From JTS-RE37 sp041744575 (GTDB taxonomy: Bacteria > Bacteroidota > Bacteroidia > Flavobacteriales > Flavobacteriaceae), in contig JBGTKP010000002.1 of assembly GCA_041744575.1 (NCBI GenBank), forward strand, positions 5,968-69,967: a stretch of 64,000 nt of DNA, written 5' to 3'. The notes below the pieces were generated by a model that ran no database searches, was not told the DNA's origin, and saw only the letters and a list, made by a program, of their open reading frames with translations. A program made the translations under genes and the position numbers. Shown here piece by piece: positions 8,436 to 17,133 of the stretch (its first letter is position 1; each line of letters begins with the position of its first letter).

Positions 8436-9410
8436 ATGAATCTGTCCATTGTAATTCCTTTATTAAACGAAGAAGAATCGCTTAAAGAACTACATGATTG
8501 GATTGTCAGTGTAATGCAATCCAATCATTTTTTGTATGAAATTCTTTTTATAGATGACGGGAGTACGGACGAATCCTGGAATATCATTTCAGGCCTTGCC
8601 CTCACTAATCCCCACGTCAGGGCGATCCGCTTTCAGAAGAACTTTGGCAAGTCCCAGGCCCTTCATGCAGGCTTCATAGCGGCAGAAGGAGAAGTGATAA
8701 TCACCATGGATGCCGATCTGCAGGATAACCCGGAAGAAATTCCGGAAATGTACCACCTTATCAAGACCCATGAGTTTGACCTCATCTCCGGCTGGAAGAA
8801 AAAAAGATATGATTCACTGATCACCAAGAATATTCCGTCCAAGCTATTTAACTGGGCTGCAAGACGCACTTCGGGGTTAAGACTTCACGATTTCAATTGC
8901 GGCTTGAAGGCGTTCCGTAAGGAGGTGGCAAAATCCATAGAAGTGTCTGGTGAAATGCACAGGTATATTCCCGTGCTTGCCAAAAGTGCAGGATTTTCCA
9001 GGATAAGCGAAAAGGTGGTTCAGCACCAGGCACGTAAATACGGGAAGACCAAATTCGGGATGGATCGTTTCATCAACGGATTTCTGGACCTGATTACTAT
9101 CTGGTTTGTATCCAAATTCGGCCGCCGGCCGATGCACCTGTTCGGAGCCCTTGGCGTGATGATGTTCCTTATTGGCTTCGGTTTCGCCATTTACCTCGGA
9201 ATAGACAAGGTATTTATCAACCCCCGGGGCAGGCTTCTTAGCTCGCGACCACAGTTCTTTATCTCCCTTACCGCAATGATCATCGGAACCCAGCTGTTTC
9301 TCGCAGGCTTTCTAGGGGAGATCATGGTGCGGACCAGGAAGAATGATCCCAGATACAGCATCGCGGAAGAAATCAACCTAAGCCGGATCCATAATCAATA
9401 TTCTTCGTAA
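8436..9410 (+). CDS. Glycosyltransferase family 2, GtrB/DPM1-like with two C-terminal membrane helices
   Basis: 324 residues. The cytoplasmic GT-A domain (1-230) has 'IPLLNEEESL', 'DDGSTDESW' and the DxD-like 'MDADLQDNPEEIP' motif, then 'DFNCGLKAFR'. Two C-terminal hydrophobic segments (about 230-255 and 275-300) anchor it. This is the layout of polyprenyl-phosphate glycosyltransferases, which load a sugar from a nucleotide donor onto a lipid phosphate. The downstream phosphosugar mutase and ABC exporter fit a glycolipid or glycan export role. The sugar is not predictable. Confidence 0.9.
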   Translation: MNLSIVIPLLNEEESLKELHDWIVSVMQSNHFLYEILFIDDGSTDESWNIISGLALTNPHVRAIRFQKNFGKSQALHAGFIAAEGEVIITMDADLQDNPEEIPEMYHLIKTHEFDLISGWKKKRYDSLITKNIPSKLFNWAARRTSGLRLHDFNCGLKAFRKEVAKSIEVSGEMHRYIPVLAKSAGFSRISEKVVQHQARKYGKTKFGMDRFINGFLDLITIWFVSKFGRRPMHLFGALGVMMFLIGFGFAIYLGIDKVFINPRGRLLSSRPQFFISLTAMIIGTQLFLAGFLGEIMVRTRKNDPRYSIAEEINLSRIHNQYSS

Positions 9411-9415
9411 TTTTG
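9408..9415 (+). promoter_or_regulatory. Putative -7 element of the phosphosugar mutase gene
   Basis: TAATTTTG matches TAnnTTTG, overlaps the stop codon of the GT2 gene, and lies 29 bases before the ATG at 9445. Confidence 0.45.
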
Positions 9416-9444
9416 GCGCCACTATACCCAAGTGGCATTGCACC

Positions 9445-11154
9445 ATGAATGAAATTTTAAATACCGCCAAGGCGTGGCTAACGGATGAATTTGACGCTGA
9501 TGTACAAAACGAGGTCCGTCAACTGATAGAAAATGATCCGGAAGAATTAAAGGACCGGTTTTACAAGGACCTGGAATTCGGAACCGGGGGCATGCGTGGC
9601 ATTATGGGCGCGGGAACCAACAGGATCAATAAGTACACTCTGGGAAAAAGTACGCAGGGCCTGAGTAACTACCTCCGGAAAATATATCCTTCCGAAAATA
9701 TAAAAGTTGTGATCGCCTATGATTGCAGGCATCAGAGCGATACACTTTCACGCACCGTTGCCGAAGTCCTGTCAGCGAACGGAATCAGTGTGAGTTTATT
9801 CTCAGGGTTGAGAACAACCCCTGAACTATCTTTCGCAGTGCGACACCTCCAATGCCATGCCGGGATCGTACTCACGGCCTCTCACAATCCACCGGAATAC
9901 AATGGCTACAAAGTGTACTGGACCGACGGAGGGCAGATCGTACCTCCGGAGGACGAAGGGATCATCCGGGAGATCAACAGGCTCCATTATTCCGATATTA
10001 ATTTCAGAGCAGACCCAACCCTCATCCGTTTAATTGACAAGGAAGTAGACCTTCCGTTTATAAAAGCCTGTGTGGCCAATGGCAATTTTGGGGCTCCGGG
10101 GAAGGATAATTTCCATATTGTTTTTACCAGCTTGCATGGTACCTCTATTACAGCGATCCCGGAAGTCCTGGAGAAGGCCGGGTATCAGAATGTGACCGTC
10201 GTAGCAGAACAGGCTGTCCCAGACGGAGATTTTCCGACTGTCAAATCCCCAAATCCGGAAGAACCGGAAGCGCTGTCGATAGCCATTCGAAAAGCAGAAG
10301 CCATCAATGCGGATATGGTCATAGGAACTGATCCTGACAGTGACAGGCTGGGGATTGCCGTACGGAATCCGCAGGGTGTCATAGAATTGCTAAATGGGAA
10401 TCAAACCATGCTTTTGATGACAAGGTTCCTGCTTGATCAGAGAAAGAAACATGGCTTTAAAGGCAATGAATACATTGCTACGACGATCGTATCCACTCCA
10501 ATGATGGAGGAGCTGGCCAGGGCCTATGGTGTGGAGTGCAAGACGGCACTCACGGGGTTTAAATGGATTGCCAAAATGATCAAGGACTATTCCGGGCAGG
10601 ATTTTATTGGGGGCGGCGAAGAAAGCTTCGGGTATATGGTAGGCGATTTTGTTAGGGATAAGGATGCGGTGACCTCCACCCTACTCGCCTGTGAAATTGC
10701 TTCAGCAGCCAAGGCTGGGGGAAGTTCCTTTTATGAAGAATTGATCCGGTGTTATATGGATTTCGGTTTTTATAAGGAACGCCTTATTTCCCTCACTAAA
10801 AAAGGTATGAGCGGGGCCGAAGAAATCAGTCAGATGATGCGAAGATTCAAAGAGGATCCAGTCTCCTCCCTGGATGGATCACAGGTGATACTCATTGAGG
10901 ATTATAACGATGGCACCTCCAGAAATCTTAGTACCGGAAGGGTCCGGAAGATGGATTTACCGGCGTCGAATGTGCTTATATATACAACGGAAGAAGGAAC
11001 CCGCATGGCCGCCAGGCCAAGTGGAACAGAACCTAAAATAAAATTTTATTTCAGTGTTAATGCCCGGCTCTCCGAGCGTTCGCAATTTCAGCAATTAGAC
11101 CAGGAATTGAATGCCAAACTGGACCGGATCGTGAAAGAACTCAACCTGGAGTAA
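9445..11154 (+). CDS. Phosphoglucomutase/phosphomannomutase family (PgcA-like phospho-sugar mutase)
   Basis: Interconverts hexose 1- and 6-phosphates through a phosphoserine intermediate. 569 residues, the long form found in Bacteroidota and Firmicutes. The catalytic Ser146 is in 'TASHNP', the Mg-binding loop 'DPDSD' covers 296-300, the sugar-binding loop 'GGGEESFG' is near 389, and the phosphate-binding 'RPSGTEPK' is near 524. All key motifs are intact. Its stop shares a base with the ATG of the downstream ABC transporter (TAATG). The neighbouring GT2 enzyme suggests it supplies activated-sugar precursors. Confidence 0.94.
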   Translation: MNEILNTAKAWLTDEFDADVQNEVRQLIENDPEELKDRFYKDLEFGTGGMRGIMGAGTNRINKYTLGKSTQGLSNYLRKIYPSENIKVVIAYDCRHQSDTLSRTVAEVLSANGISVSLFSGLRTTPELSFAVRHLQCHAGIVLTASHNPPEYNGYKVYWTDGGQIVPPEDEGIIREINRLHYSDINFRADPTLIRLIDKEVDLPFIKACVANGNFGAPGKDNFHIVFTSLHGTSITAIPEVLEKAGYQNVTVVAEQAVPDGDFPTVKSPNPEEPEALSIAIRKAEAINADMVIGTDPDSDRLGIAVRNPQGVIELLNGNQTMLLMTRFLLDQRKKHGFKGNEYIATTIVSTPMMEELARAYGVECKTALTGFKWIAKMIKDYSGQDFIGGGEESFGYMVGDFVRDKDAVTSTLLACEIASAAKAGGSSFYEELIRCYMDFGFYKERLISLTKKGMSGAEEISQMMRRFKEDPVSSLDGSQVILIEDYNDGTSRNLSTGRVRKMDLPASNVLIYTTEEGTRMAARPSGTEPKIKFYFSVNARLSERSQFQQLDQELNAKLDRIVKELNLE

Positions 11155-12977
11155 TGGAATACTTCAAAAAAATCGTTCGCTTTGCCCGTCCTTACCGGAA
11201 GTTCGGTTTCCTGAATATTTTTTTCAACATCCTGTATGCACTTTTCAGTGCATTATCTTTCGCAGCCCTCATCCCTATGCTCGAAGTGCTTTTTGACAAA
11301 ACCAAGCAGGTTTTTGAAAAACCTGCCTATCAGGGACTGGGAAATTTAAAGGATTATTACCTGGATTCCATGAACTATTATATCAGCCGTTACTCCGGGG
11401 ACGAACCTATGGGCGGATTGCTGCTGGTCATAGGGTTGGTTCTTATCCTGTTCCTGTTAAAGAACATTTTTAACTACCTTGCCATGTACTTCATCACCTT
11501 CTTAAGGAACGGGGTACTTAAAGATATCCGAAACCGGTTGTATCAGAAAATCACCGAATTGCCAATCGCTTATTACTCTGAAAAACGGAAAGGAGATGTT
11601 ATCGCCAGGATTACCTCTGACGTGCTGGAAATTCAACATTCTTTTCTCTCGATCCTTGAGCTCATTGTAAGGGAACCTCTTACCATCCTGTTTACCATTA
11701 TTATCATGTTCCTTATCAGCGTTAAACTGACCCTTTTCGTTTTCATTTTTATCCCGGTGGCGGGGATGATCATTTCCCGGATCGGAAAATCCCTAAAAAA
11801 GCAATCGGACAAAGTACAGCGGGAACAAGGGAGGTTTCTTTCTATTGTAGAAGAAACCCTGGGAGGCCTTCGAGTGATTAAAGCTTTTAATGCCGAAGCC
11901 CGGTTCTACAATACCTTCAAACAGTCTACGGGTCGCTTTTTCAGATATTCAAATCAATTATTGAATCGCCAGAACATGGCCTCCCCCATCGGTGAATTTC
12001 TGGGCATATTGGTTATAGGTGTTTTACTTTGGTTTGGGGGAAAAATGGTATTGGTGGATGGAACTCTTGACGCCCCATCATTTATTGCGTACATGGGTCT
12101 GGCCTATAACATTCTGACACCTGCCAAAGCGATCAGTAAGGCTTCGTATGATATTAAAAAGGGAAATGCGGCCGCAGAACGTGTCTTGGAAATTTTGGAG
12201 ACAACCAACCCGATCACAGATCGTCCGGAAGCGGTGGAGAAGACGGATTTCAGGATGGCAATTAAAATGGACAACATCTCTTTTAAGTACCGGGAAGAAT
12301 ATGTCCTTAGGAATTTCAGCCTTACGGTTCCCAAAGGTCACACCATTGCTTTGGTCGGACAATCTGGCAGCGGTAAGAGTACCCTGGCCAATCTTCTTAC
12401 TAGGTTTTATGATGTAAATGAAGGGGATATCAGCATAGATGGCATCAGTATCCGGGAGATCAGCAGGAAGTCACTTCGGAACCTGCTAGGACTGGTTACT
12501 CAGGAATCCATCCTTTTTAATGATTCTGTGGAGAATAATATTGGAATGGGGAAAGAAAGTGCCTCAAGGGAGGAAATTACCGAAGCAGCTAAAATTGCCA
12601 ATGCCCATGAATTTATAATGGAGTTGCCCCAGGGATACCACACAAACATCGGGGATAGTGGTAATAAGCTGAGTGGAGGTCAAAAACAACGGATCTCAAT
12701 CGCCAGGGCAGTGTTAAAAAACCCGCCAATCATGATCCTCGATGAAGCTACCTCTGCACTCGATACCGAAAGTGAAAGACTTGTGCAGGATGCTCTTGAA
12801 AAAATGATGCGCAACCGCACCTCCTTAGTCATTGCACACAGGCTGTCTACCATCCAGAACGCACATACGATCATTGTCCTGCAAAAAGGAGTGATCGTTG
12901 AGCAGGGATCCCATGAAGAACTGATGAACCGGAACGGAACCTACAGAAAACTGGTGGAAATGCAATCCCTTGGATAG
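11154..12977 (+). CDS. ABC transporter, fused permease and ATPase (MsbA-like exporter)
   Basis: 607-residue half-transporter. The N-terminal ~330 residues form a six-helix exporter-type membrane domain. The ATPase domain has Walker A 'GQSGSGKST' near 402, signature 'LSGGQKQR' near 506, Walker B 'IMILDEATSALD' near 528 and the H-loop 'IAHRLST'. It would act as a homodimer exporting a lipid-like or hydrophobic substrate. Its position after a lipid-glycosylating GT2 and a sugar mutase makes a glycolipid a reasonable guess, but that is inference. Start codon overlaps the previous stop. Confidence 0.94.
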   Translation: MEYFKKIVRFARPYRKFGFLNIFFNILYALFSALSFAALIPMLEVLFDKTKQVFEKPAYQGLGNLKDYYLDSMNYYISRYSGDEPMGGLLLVIGLVLILFLLKNIFNYLAMYFITFLRNGVLKDIRNRLYQKITELPIAYYSEKRKGDVIARITSDVLEIQHSFLSILELIVREPLTILFTIIIMFLISVKLTLFVFIFIPVAGMIISRIGKSLKKQSDKVQREQGRFLSIVEETLGGLRVIKAFNAEARFYNTFKQSTGRFFRYSNQLLNRQNMASPIGEFLGILVIGVLLWFGGKMVLVDGTLDAPSFIAYMGLAYNILTPAKAISKASYDIKKGNAAAERVLEILETTNPITDRPEAVEKTDFRMAIKMDNISFKYREEYVLRNFSLTVPKGHTIALVGQSGSGKSTLANLLTRFYDVNEGDISIDGISIREISRKSLRNLLGLVTQESILFNDSVENNIGMGKESASREEITEAAKIANAHEFIMELPQGYHTNIGDSGNKLSGGQKQRISIARAVLKNPPIMILDEATSALDTESERLVQDALEKMMRNRTSLVIAHRLSTIQNAHTIIVLQKGVIVEQGSHEELMNRNGTYRKLVEMQSLG

Positions 12978-12980
12978 CAT

Positions 12981-13622
12981 ATGCCATCTGACCTCCTGCG
13001 GATAACGGCATGGATCGGGAGGTTCCTGTTAAACCATTCTCTTGTACGGAAGTCTAAAAGATATAACGCCTTTGTATTGATAGCGGAAGAGACCTTAGTA
13101 GCGCAACTCAAGCAGAAAGACAGCCAGAATCAGGCCTTTGAGTTCCTTGTAGAGACCTACAAGGAGCGACTGTACTGGCACATCCGCAGAATTGTGCTGG
13201 ACCATCACGATACCGACGATGTACTTCAGAATACATTTATAAAGATCTACCGGAATATCGATGGCTTTAAAGGGGAGAGCAAATTGTATTCCTGGATGTA
13301 CAGGATTAGCACAAACGAAGCCCTTTCGTTTCTGAAAACCAAGTCAAAAAAATTAGGAATTCCAAACGAAACCTTACTGGAGAGGACGGCAGGTAATTTG
13401 CAGGAGGATGTCTATTTTGAAGGGGATACGATCCAGTTACAATTGCAGAAAGCCATTGCCACATTGCCGGAAAAGCAGAAGCTTGTCTTTAATATGAAAT
13501 ATTTTGAAGAACTGAAGTATGAAGAAATCGCCGAAATCCTGGACACCAGCGTTGGCGCATTGAAAGCTTCCTATCATCTGGCAGTAAAAAAGATTGAAAC
13601 CCTATTAAAAACCACTAACTAG
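12981..13622 (+). CDS. ECF-type RNA polymerase sigma factor
   Basis: 213 residues as drawn from the ATG at 12981. The sigma-2 region is 'AFEFLVETYKERLYWHIRRIV....DDVLQNTFIKIYRNI.GFKGESKLYSWMYRIS', and the sigma-4 helix-turn-helix is 'LPEKQKLVFNMKYFEELKYEEIAEIL'. The first ~32 residues are not sigma-like, and homologues usually begin about 'IAEETLVAQL'. The TTG at 13077 would then be the true start, giving 181 residues. It lies 3 bases after the ABC gene and is followed by a small membrane protein and a Spy-like exported protein, a common flavobacterial trio. Confidence 0.9.
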   Translation: MPSDLLRITAWIGRFLLNHSLVRKSKRYNAFVLIAEETLVAQLKQKDSQNQAFEFLVETYKERLYWHIRRIVLDHHDTDDVLQNTFIKIYRNIDGFKGESKLYSWMYRISTNEALSFLKTKSKKLGIPNETLLERTAGNLQEDVYFEGDTIQLQLQKAIATLPEKQKLVFNMKYFEELKYEEIAEILDTSVGALKASYHLAVKKIETLLKTTN

Positions 13623-13702
13623 CTGCGGCTCTTTAAGATGGCTGTAACGTTAAAACCAAAATACCGTATCCGAATTAAACCTTTTCACGAATCCATAGTC
13701 AA

Positions 13703-14245
13703 ATGAGTGCAATGAACCTGAACAAAATAAATAATCCATTTAAAATCCCCGATGGCTATCTTGATGGTTTGAGCGCGGAACTAAAGGACGCTGTTTCGCT
13801 GGAGGACACCATTGGAGGTTCAAATGAGGCTTTTCAGGTTCCGGAGGGATACTTTGATTCGCTGAATGCCAAGATTTCAACCGCCATCTCCAAAGAACAA
13901 GTACGCGTATTGCCTATCAGGTCAATTACGTTTCAACAGAAATATCTCGCCGCTGCTTCGGTAGCCGTTATTTTCATTCTGGTAAGCTTTGCGGTTCTTC
14001 TGACAAAGTCCCCCATCACCGGTAAAGAAATGTCATTTGAAGATCTGGCGAGTTCGGAGATAGAATATTATTTTGAATTTAATGAGTTGGATATATCAAC
14101 TTATGAAATTGCGGAAATGATCCCACTGGAACAGGTAGAGATAACTGATATCATTGACAGCCCATTTCGGGAGGAACAGGTTCTGGATTACCTGAATACC
14201 AATATTGAAGATTTTGAAGATCTAAACCTCGAGAATGATGAATAA
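13703..14245 (+). CDS. Putative anti-sigma-like single-pass membrane protein
   Basis: 180 residues. Two copies of a short motif, 'FKIPDGYLDGLSAEL' (about 13-27) and 'FQVPEGYFDSLNAKI' (about 46-60), precede one membrane helix (about 77-99). An acidic tail of about 80 residues follows ('EQVLDYLNTNIEDFEDL'). The doubled 'f.vPdgYfd.L' motif is common in small Bacteroidota proteins encoded after ECF sigma factors. A cytoplasmic sigma-binding N-terminus with a periplasmic tail is plausible but not proven. It overlaps the next gene by 11 bases. Confidence 0.72.
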   Translation: MSAMNLNKINNPFKIPDGYLDGLSAELKDAVSLEDTIGGSNEAFQVPEGYFDSLNAKISTAISKEQVRVLPIRSITFQQKYLAAASVAVIFILVSFAVLLTKSPITGKEMSFEDLASSEIEYYFEFNELDISTYEIAEMIPLEQVEITDIIDSPFREEQVLDYLNTNIEDFEDLNLENDE

Positions 14246-14690
14246 ATACAGGAAAATAGCCTTACTCATCTGTTTGTCGGTTACAGGCCTGTTTTATGGA
14301 CAAAACAAACCGAATAAGGATAAAATCAAAGCCTTGAAGGTCGCCTTTATCACGGAGCATTTGGAACTGACCAGTAAGGAGGCCGAAGCTTTCTGGCCGA
14401 TCTATAATCAATATGAAAAAGAGCGAGATGTGCTTAGGGAGAGAGAACATAATGAAATACGTGGCCGAATGCGCGAAATGGAAAGTTTTTCTGAAAAGGA
14501 TGCAGAGGTATTATTAAAGACCTATCTGGCCCTTGAGGAGGAGGAGGAGGAACTGGACCGGGAATTCCTGCTAAAGCTGGACAAAGTGATCACTGCTAAA
14601 AAAACGTTGCTGCTGCTTCGCTCCGAAGAAGATTTCAAGCGTCAGCTGATCAGGCAATACCGAAATCGCGGAAGCGGGGATATACATTGA
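14235..14690 (+). CDS. Spy/CpxP-like exported protein ('sensor of ECF-type sigma factor')
   Basis: 151 residues with a signal peptide (about 1-22, ending 'GLFYGQ'). The rest is almost wholly alpha-helical and highly charged: 'KALKVAFITEHLELTSKEAEAFWPIYNQYEKERD' followed by a Glu-rich helix near 95-105. This matches the flavobacterial LTXXQ/Spy-type proteins found next to ECF sigma factors, thought to sense envelope or periplasmic protein stress. It overlaps the preceding anti-sigma-like gene by 11 bases, so the three-gene unit is cotranscribed. Confidence 0.75.
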   Translation: MMNKYRKIALLICLSVTGLFYGQNKPNKDKIKALKVAFITEHLELTSKEAEAFWPIYNQYEKERDVLREREHNEIRGRMREMESFSEKDAEVLLKTYLALEEEEEELDREFLLKLDKVITAKKTLLLLRSEEDFKRQLIRQYRNRGSGDIH

Positions 14691-14717
14691 AAAGGAGTCA
14701 GGCAACCAACAGCCGGC

Positions 14718-15746
14718 CTATCGAAAGATGAGTTTTGAAATCCGGTTTTTTCCTGCGGCATAAGCCAGGGTATCATTTATAAACCTGATTGTATAAAATG
14801 ATTCCGGCGAAATCTGTTCCCAGTGCTCCCCCATATCTTTGGAATAGGAGATCCCTGTAAAACCCGTGGCGACAATCTCCTTGCCCTCTGAGCCGGGAAC
14901 AAATCGCACACAACTTTTATATCCGGGCTCTTTTCCGCTGGCAAGCAGACGCCAGGTTTTTCCCCCATCTCTGGTGAGCGCCTTATTAGCGATATTCTCC
15001 TCGGGGCGCGTATAATCTCCCCCGAAGGCTATTCCCAGCAATCCATTTTCAAAATCTATGGAATATATACCCTGGCTTGGGGTATCATGCAGGATGGGAG
15101 ATGGCAGAATGGACCAGCTCATACCCTTGTCTGCGGTATACAACAAACGTCCGGCGGTAGTGCCTACCCATGCCTGATCTCCGGAGAGGGCGATATTGGT
15201 ATTGCTGGCCGCAAAGGCACCTTCCCCCGGCAATGCGCTCGGCAATTGATTGCACGGTGTTTTTTTCCATTGGTTTCCTCCGTCCCTGGTAATAATCACT
15301 GAAAGACATCCGTTCATGCTATCTCCTATGGCAAGGCCTTCAAGATCATTCCAGAATATCATGGCATCGTAGAAGGCCAGGGTATCTCTTTCCTCATATA
15401 CCAGGGACATCCGGCCCTGATCACTGGTTTTAAACAACAATGCCGGACTGGCAACGGAAAGCATAAAGAAATCATTCTTTGTATGGGCCACGGCCCTGAA
15501 TTCGGGAAGGAGGCTGTCATAAGTCTGAACCCCCCGTCTGATCTTACCACTGCCGAGTTCCACGGTTCCGAACACCCCTTTATCAGCAGCGAAGGCAAGA
15601 CTGCCCGGCATCAGTTCTATCGCCCTGATACTCAAAGAATCATCCAGTACAGGAAAAATCTTAACCGAGGTAAAATAAGGGCGATCCTGCTTTTCGGCGC
15701 AGCTAATCAGAAGCAGGCCCAGGCCCAGGATCAGAAGGAGTCGCAT
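14718..15746 (-). CDS. Lipoprotein with BNR/Ycf48-like beta-propeller repeats
   Basis: 342 residues. Lipobox 'LLISC' with Cys16. The body shows repeated 'TRDGGNQWKKTPC', 'TADKGMSWSILP', 'TRDGGKTWRLLA', 'SKDMGEHWEQIS' units, the Asp-box (BNR) signature of sialidase-type and photosystem-assembly (Ycf48/HCF136) propellers. Bacteroidota members are usually annotated as oxidoreductases or glycosyl-hydrolase-like without proof, and no catalytic residues can be assigned. Divergent from the RsmB-type gene, with -7 elements that abut. Confidence 0.82.
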   Translation of the reverse strand: MRLLLILGLGLLLISCAEKQDRPYFTSVKIFPVLDDSLSIRAIELMPGSLAFAADKGVFGTVELGSGKIRRGVQTYDSLLPEFRAVAHTKNDFFMLSVASPALLFKTSDQGRMSLVYEERDTLAFYDAMIFWNDLEGLAIGDSMNGCLSVIITRDGGNQWKKTPCNQLPSALPGEGAFAASNTNIALSGDQAWVGTTAGRLLYTADKGMSWSILPSPILHDTPSQGIYSIDFENGLLGIAFGGDYTRPEENIANKALTRDGGKTWRLLASGKEPGYKSCVRFVPGSEGKEIVATGFTGISYSKDMGEHWEQISPESFYTIRFINDTLAYAAGKNRISKLIFR

Positions 15747-15791
15747 GGTTATTTACTTTGCCCAAAGTAAAAGGATTTATACCAAATTCAA

Positions 15792-15807
15792 TACCTTTGC
15801 AAACTTA
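15792..15807. promoter_or_regulatory. Abutting divergent -7 elements
   Basis: TACCTTTG on the plus strand (15792-15799) serves the RsmB-type gene; TAAGTTTG on the minus strand (15807-15800) serves the propeller lipoprotein. Both match TAnnTTTG and they touch end to end, so two polymerases could not occupy both at once. Neither has a clear -33 TTG at 17-22 bases. Confidence 0.45.
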
Positions 15808-15816
15808 ATTTTCATC

Positions 15817-17028
15817 ATGCGCTTACACAGGAATCTCGTATTTGCGGTCATAGATGGCCTGCTTCTCATCTTCAACGAGGGGGCGTATGCAGATAAGGTG
15901 GTTGAAAAAATGCTGAAACGGGACAAACGCTGGGGTGCCAGGGACCGTGCCTTTATAGCTGAAACAACCTATGATATTGTCAGGTGGAAGCGATTGTATG
16001 AAGAAATCGCGGAAGTATCCGCACCTTTCAACAGGGCCAATCTTTACAGGATTTTTGCCGTATGGGCCGTTCTGAGAGGAATCCCTCTGCCCGATTGGAA
16101 GCAGATCGAGGACACTCCTGCCCGCAGGATCAAAGGACGGTTCGACGAACTGTCAAAGATCCGGAAATTCAGGGAATCTGTACCTGACTGGCTGGACGAC
16201 CTTGGTTCTGAAGAACTCGGCGAAGCATTATGGACAAAGGAACTTGCCGCTCTCAATGAGCAGGCACCGGTAGTTTTGAGAGCGAACAGATTAAAAATTT
16301 CAAGGGAACAACTCGCAGGCCTCCTGCTGAAGGAGGAAATAACAACTGAAATGATTAGCGGATATCCTGATGCCCTGAAATTAAAGGAGCGATCCAATGT
16401 TTTTACCACGGAGGCCTTTAAAAAGGGGTATTTTGAAGTACAGGACGCCTCCTCTCAGCTTGTAGCGCCATTTATGAAAACAAACCCGGGCGAGCGCGTT
16501 ATCGATGCCTGTGCGGGTGCCGGGGGCAAAACACTGCATCTTGCAGCGCTAATGGAAAATAAAGGCCAGCTTATCGCCCTCGATATCTATGGGAACAAGT
16601 TGCGGGAGCTCAAACGCAGAGCCAAACGTGGAGGGGCCCACAATATAGAACCAAGAGTCATTGAGACCACAAAGGTCATTAAAAAACTATTTGGTAGCGC
16701 AGATCACGTACTTTTGGATGCACCCTGCAGCGGCCTGGGGGTCCTGCGCAGGAACCCGGATGCCAAATGGAAACTTTCCCGGGAGTTCATAGAAAAGTTA
16801 GAGGCCGGACAGCAGGAAATTCTGATGATCTACAGTAAAATGGTAAAAACAGGGGGGCATCTTGTGTATGCTACCTGCTCCGTCCTGCCCGGTGAAAATG
16901 AGCGACAGGTTGCCGCCTTCCTGAACACTGAAGAAGGAAAAGAATACCGGCTCCTGGAGGAGAAAAAAATATACGCATCCAAAAGCGGTTTTGACGGCTT
17001 TTATATGGCCCGAATGCAGCGATCCTGA
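15817..17028 (+). CDS. RsmB/NOP-family SAM-dependent RNA cytosine-C5 methyltransferase
   Basis: Methylates cytosine C5 in RNA, probably 16S rRNA. The frame is open back to 15745, but the ATG at 15817 ('MRLHRNLVFAVIDG') is favoured: it matches family starts and follows a -7 element at 15792. 404 residues: an N-terminal NusB-like/RNA-binding region, then the SAM-binding 'DACAGAGGKTLHLA', 'DAPCSGLGVLRRNPDAKW' (Cys304) and 'YATCSVLPGENE' (Cys354, the usual nucleophile). Both catalytic cysteines are present. The exact target base cannot be told from sequence. Confidence 0.9.
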   Translation: MRLHRNLVFAVIDGLLLIFNEGAYADKVVEKMLKRDKRWGARDRAFIAETTYDIVRWKRLYEEIAEVSAPFNRANLYRIFAVWAVLRGIPLPDWKQIEDTPARRIKGRFDELSKIRKFRESVPDWLDDLGSEELGEALWTKELAALNEQAPVVLRANRLKISREQLAGLLLKEEITTEMISGYPDALKLKERSNVFTTEAFKKGYFEVQDASSQLVAPFMKTNPGERVIDACAGAGGKTLHLAALMENKGQLIALDIYGNKLRELKRRAKRGGAHNIEPRVIETTKVIKKLFGSADHVLLDAPCSGLGVLRRNPDAKWKLSREFIEKLEAGQQEILMIYSKMVKTGGHLVYATCSVLPGENERQVAAFLNTEEGKEYRLLEEKKIYASKSGFDGFYMARMQRS

Positions 17029-17072
17029 CTTACTTTTTATCAACAATCAGTAAAGCGGCTGTTAATTACTAC

Positions 17073-17105
17073 TTGGTTTCTATTTCCTGAAAAGACGTAA
17101 ATTTG
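17073..17105 (+). promoter_or_regulatory. Promoter of purL
   Basis: TTG at 17073-17075, 22-base spacer, TAAATTTG at 17098-17105; matches the Bacteroidota TTG...TAnnTTTG promoter. The leader to the ATG at 17134 is about 20 bases and holds no purine riboswitch. Confidence 0.7.
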
Positions 17106-17133
17106 TGCTTTCCCAACCCTTAAGCCCAGTTAC

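Noticed and set aside
17106..17133. Purine riboswitch in the purL leader
   Set aside because: The leader between the -7 element and the ATG is only about 20-28 bases, too short for the aptamer.
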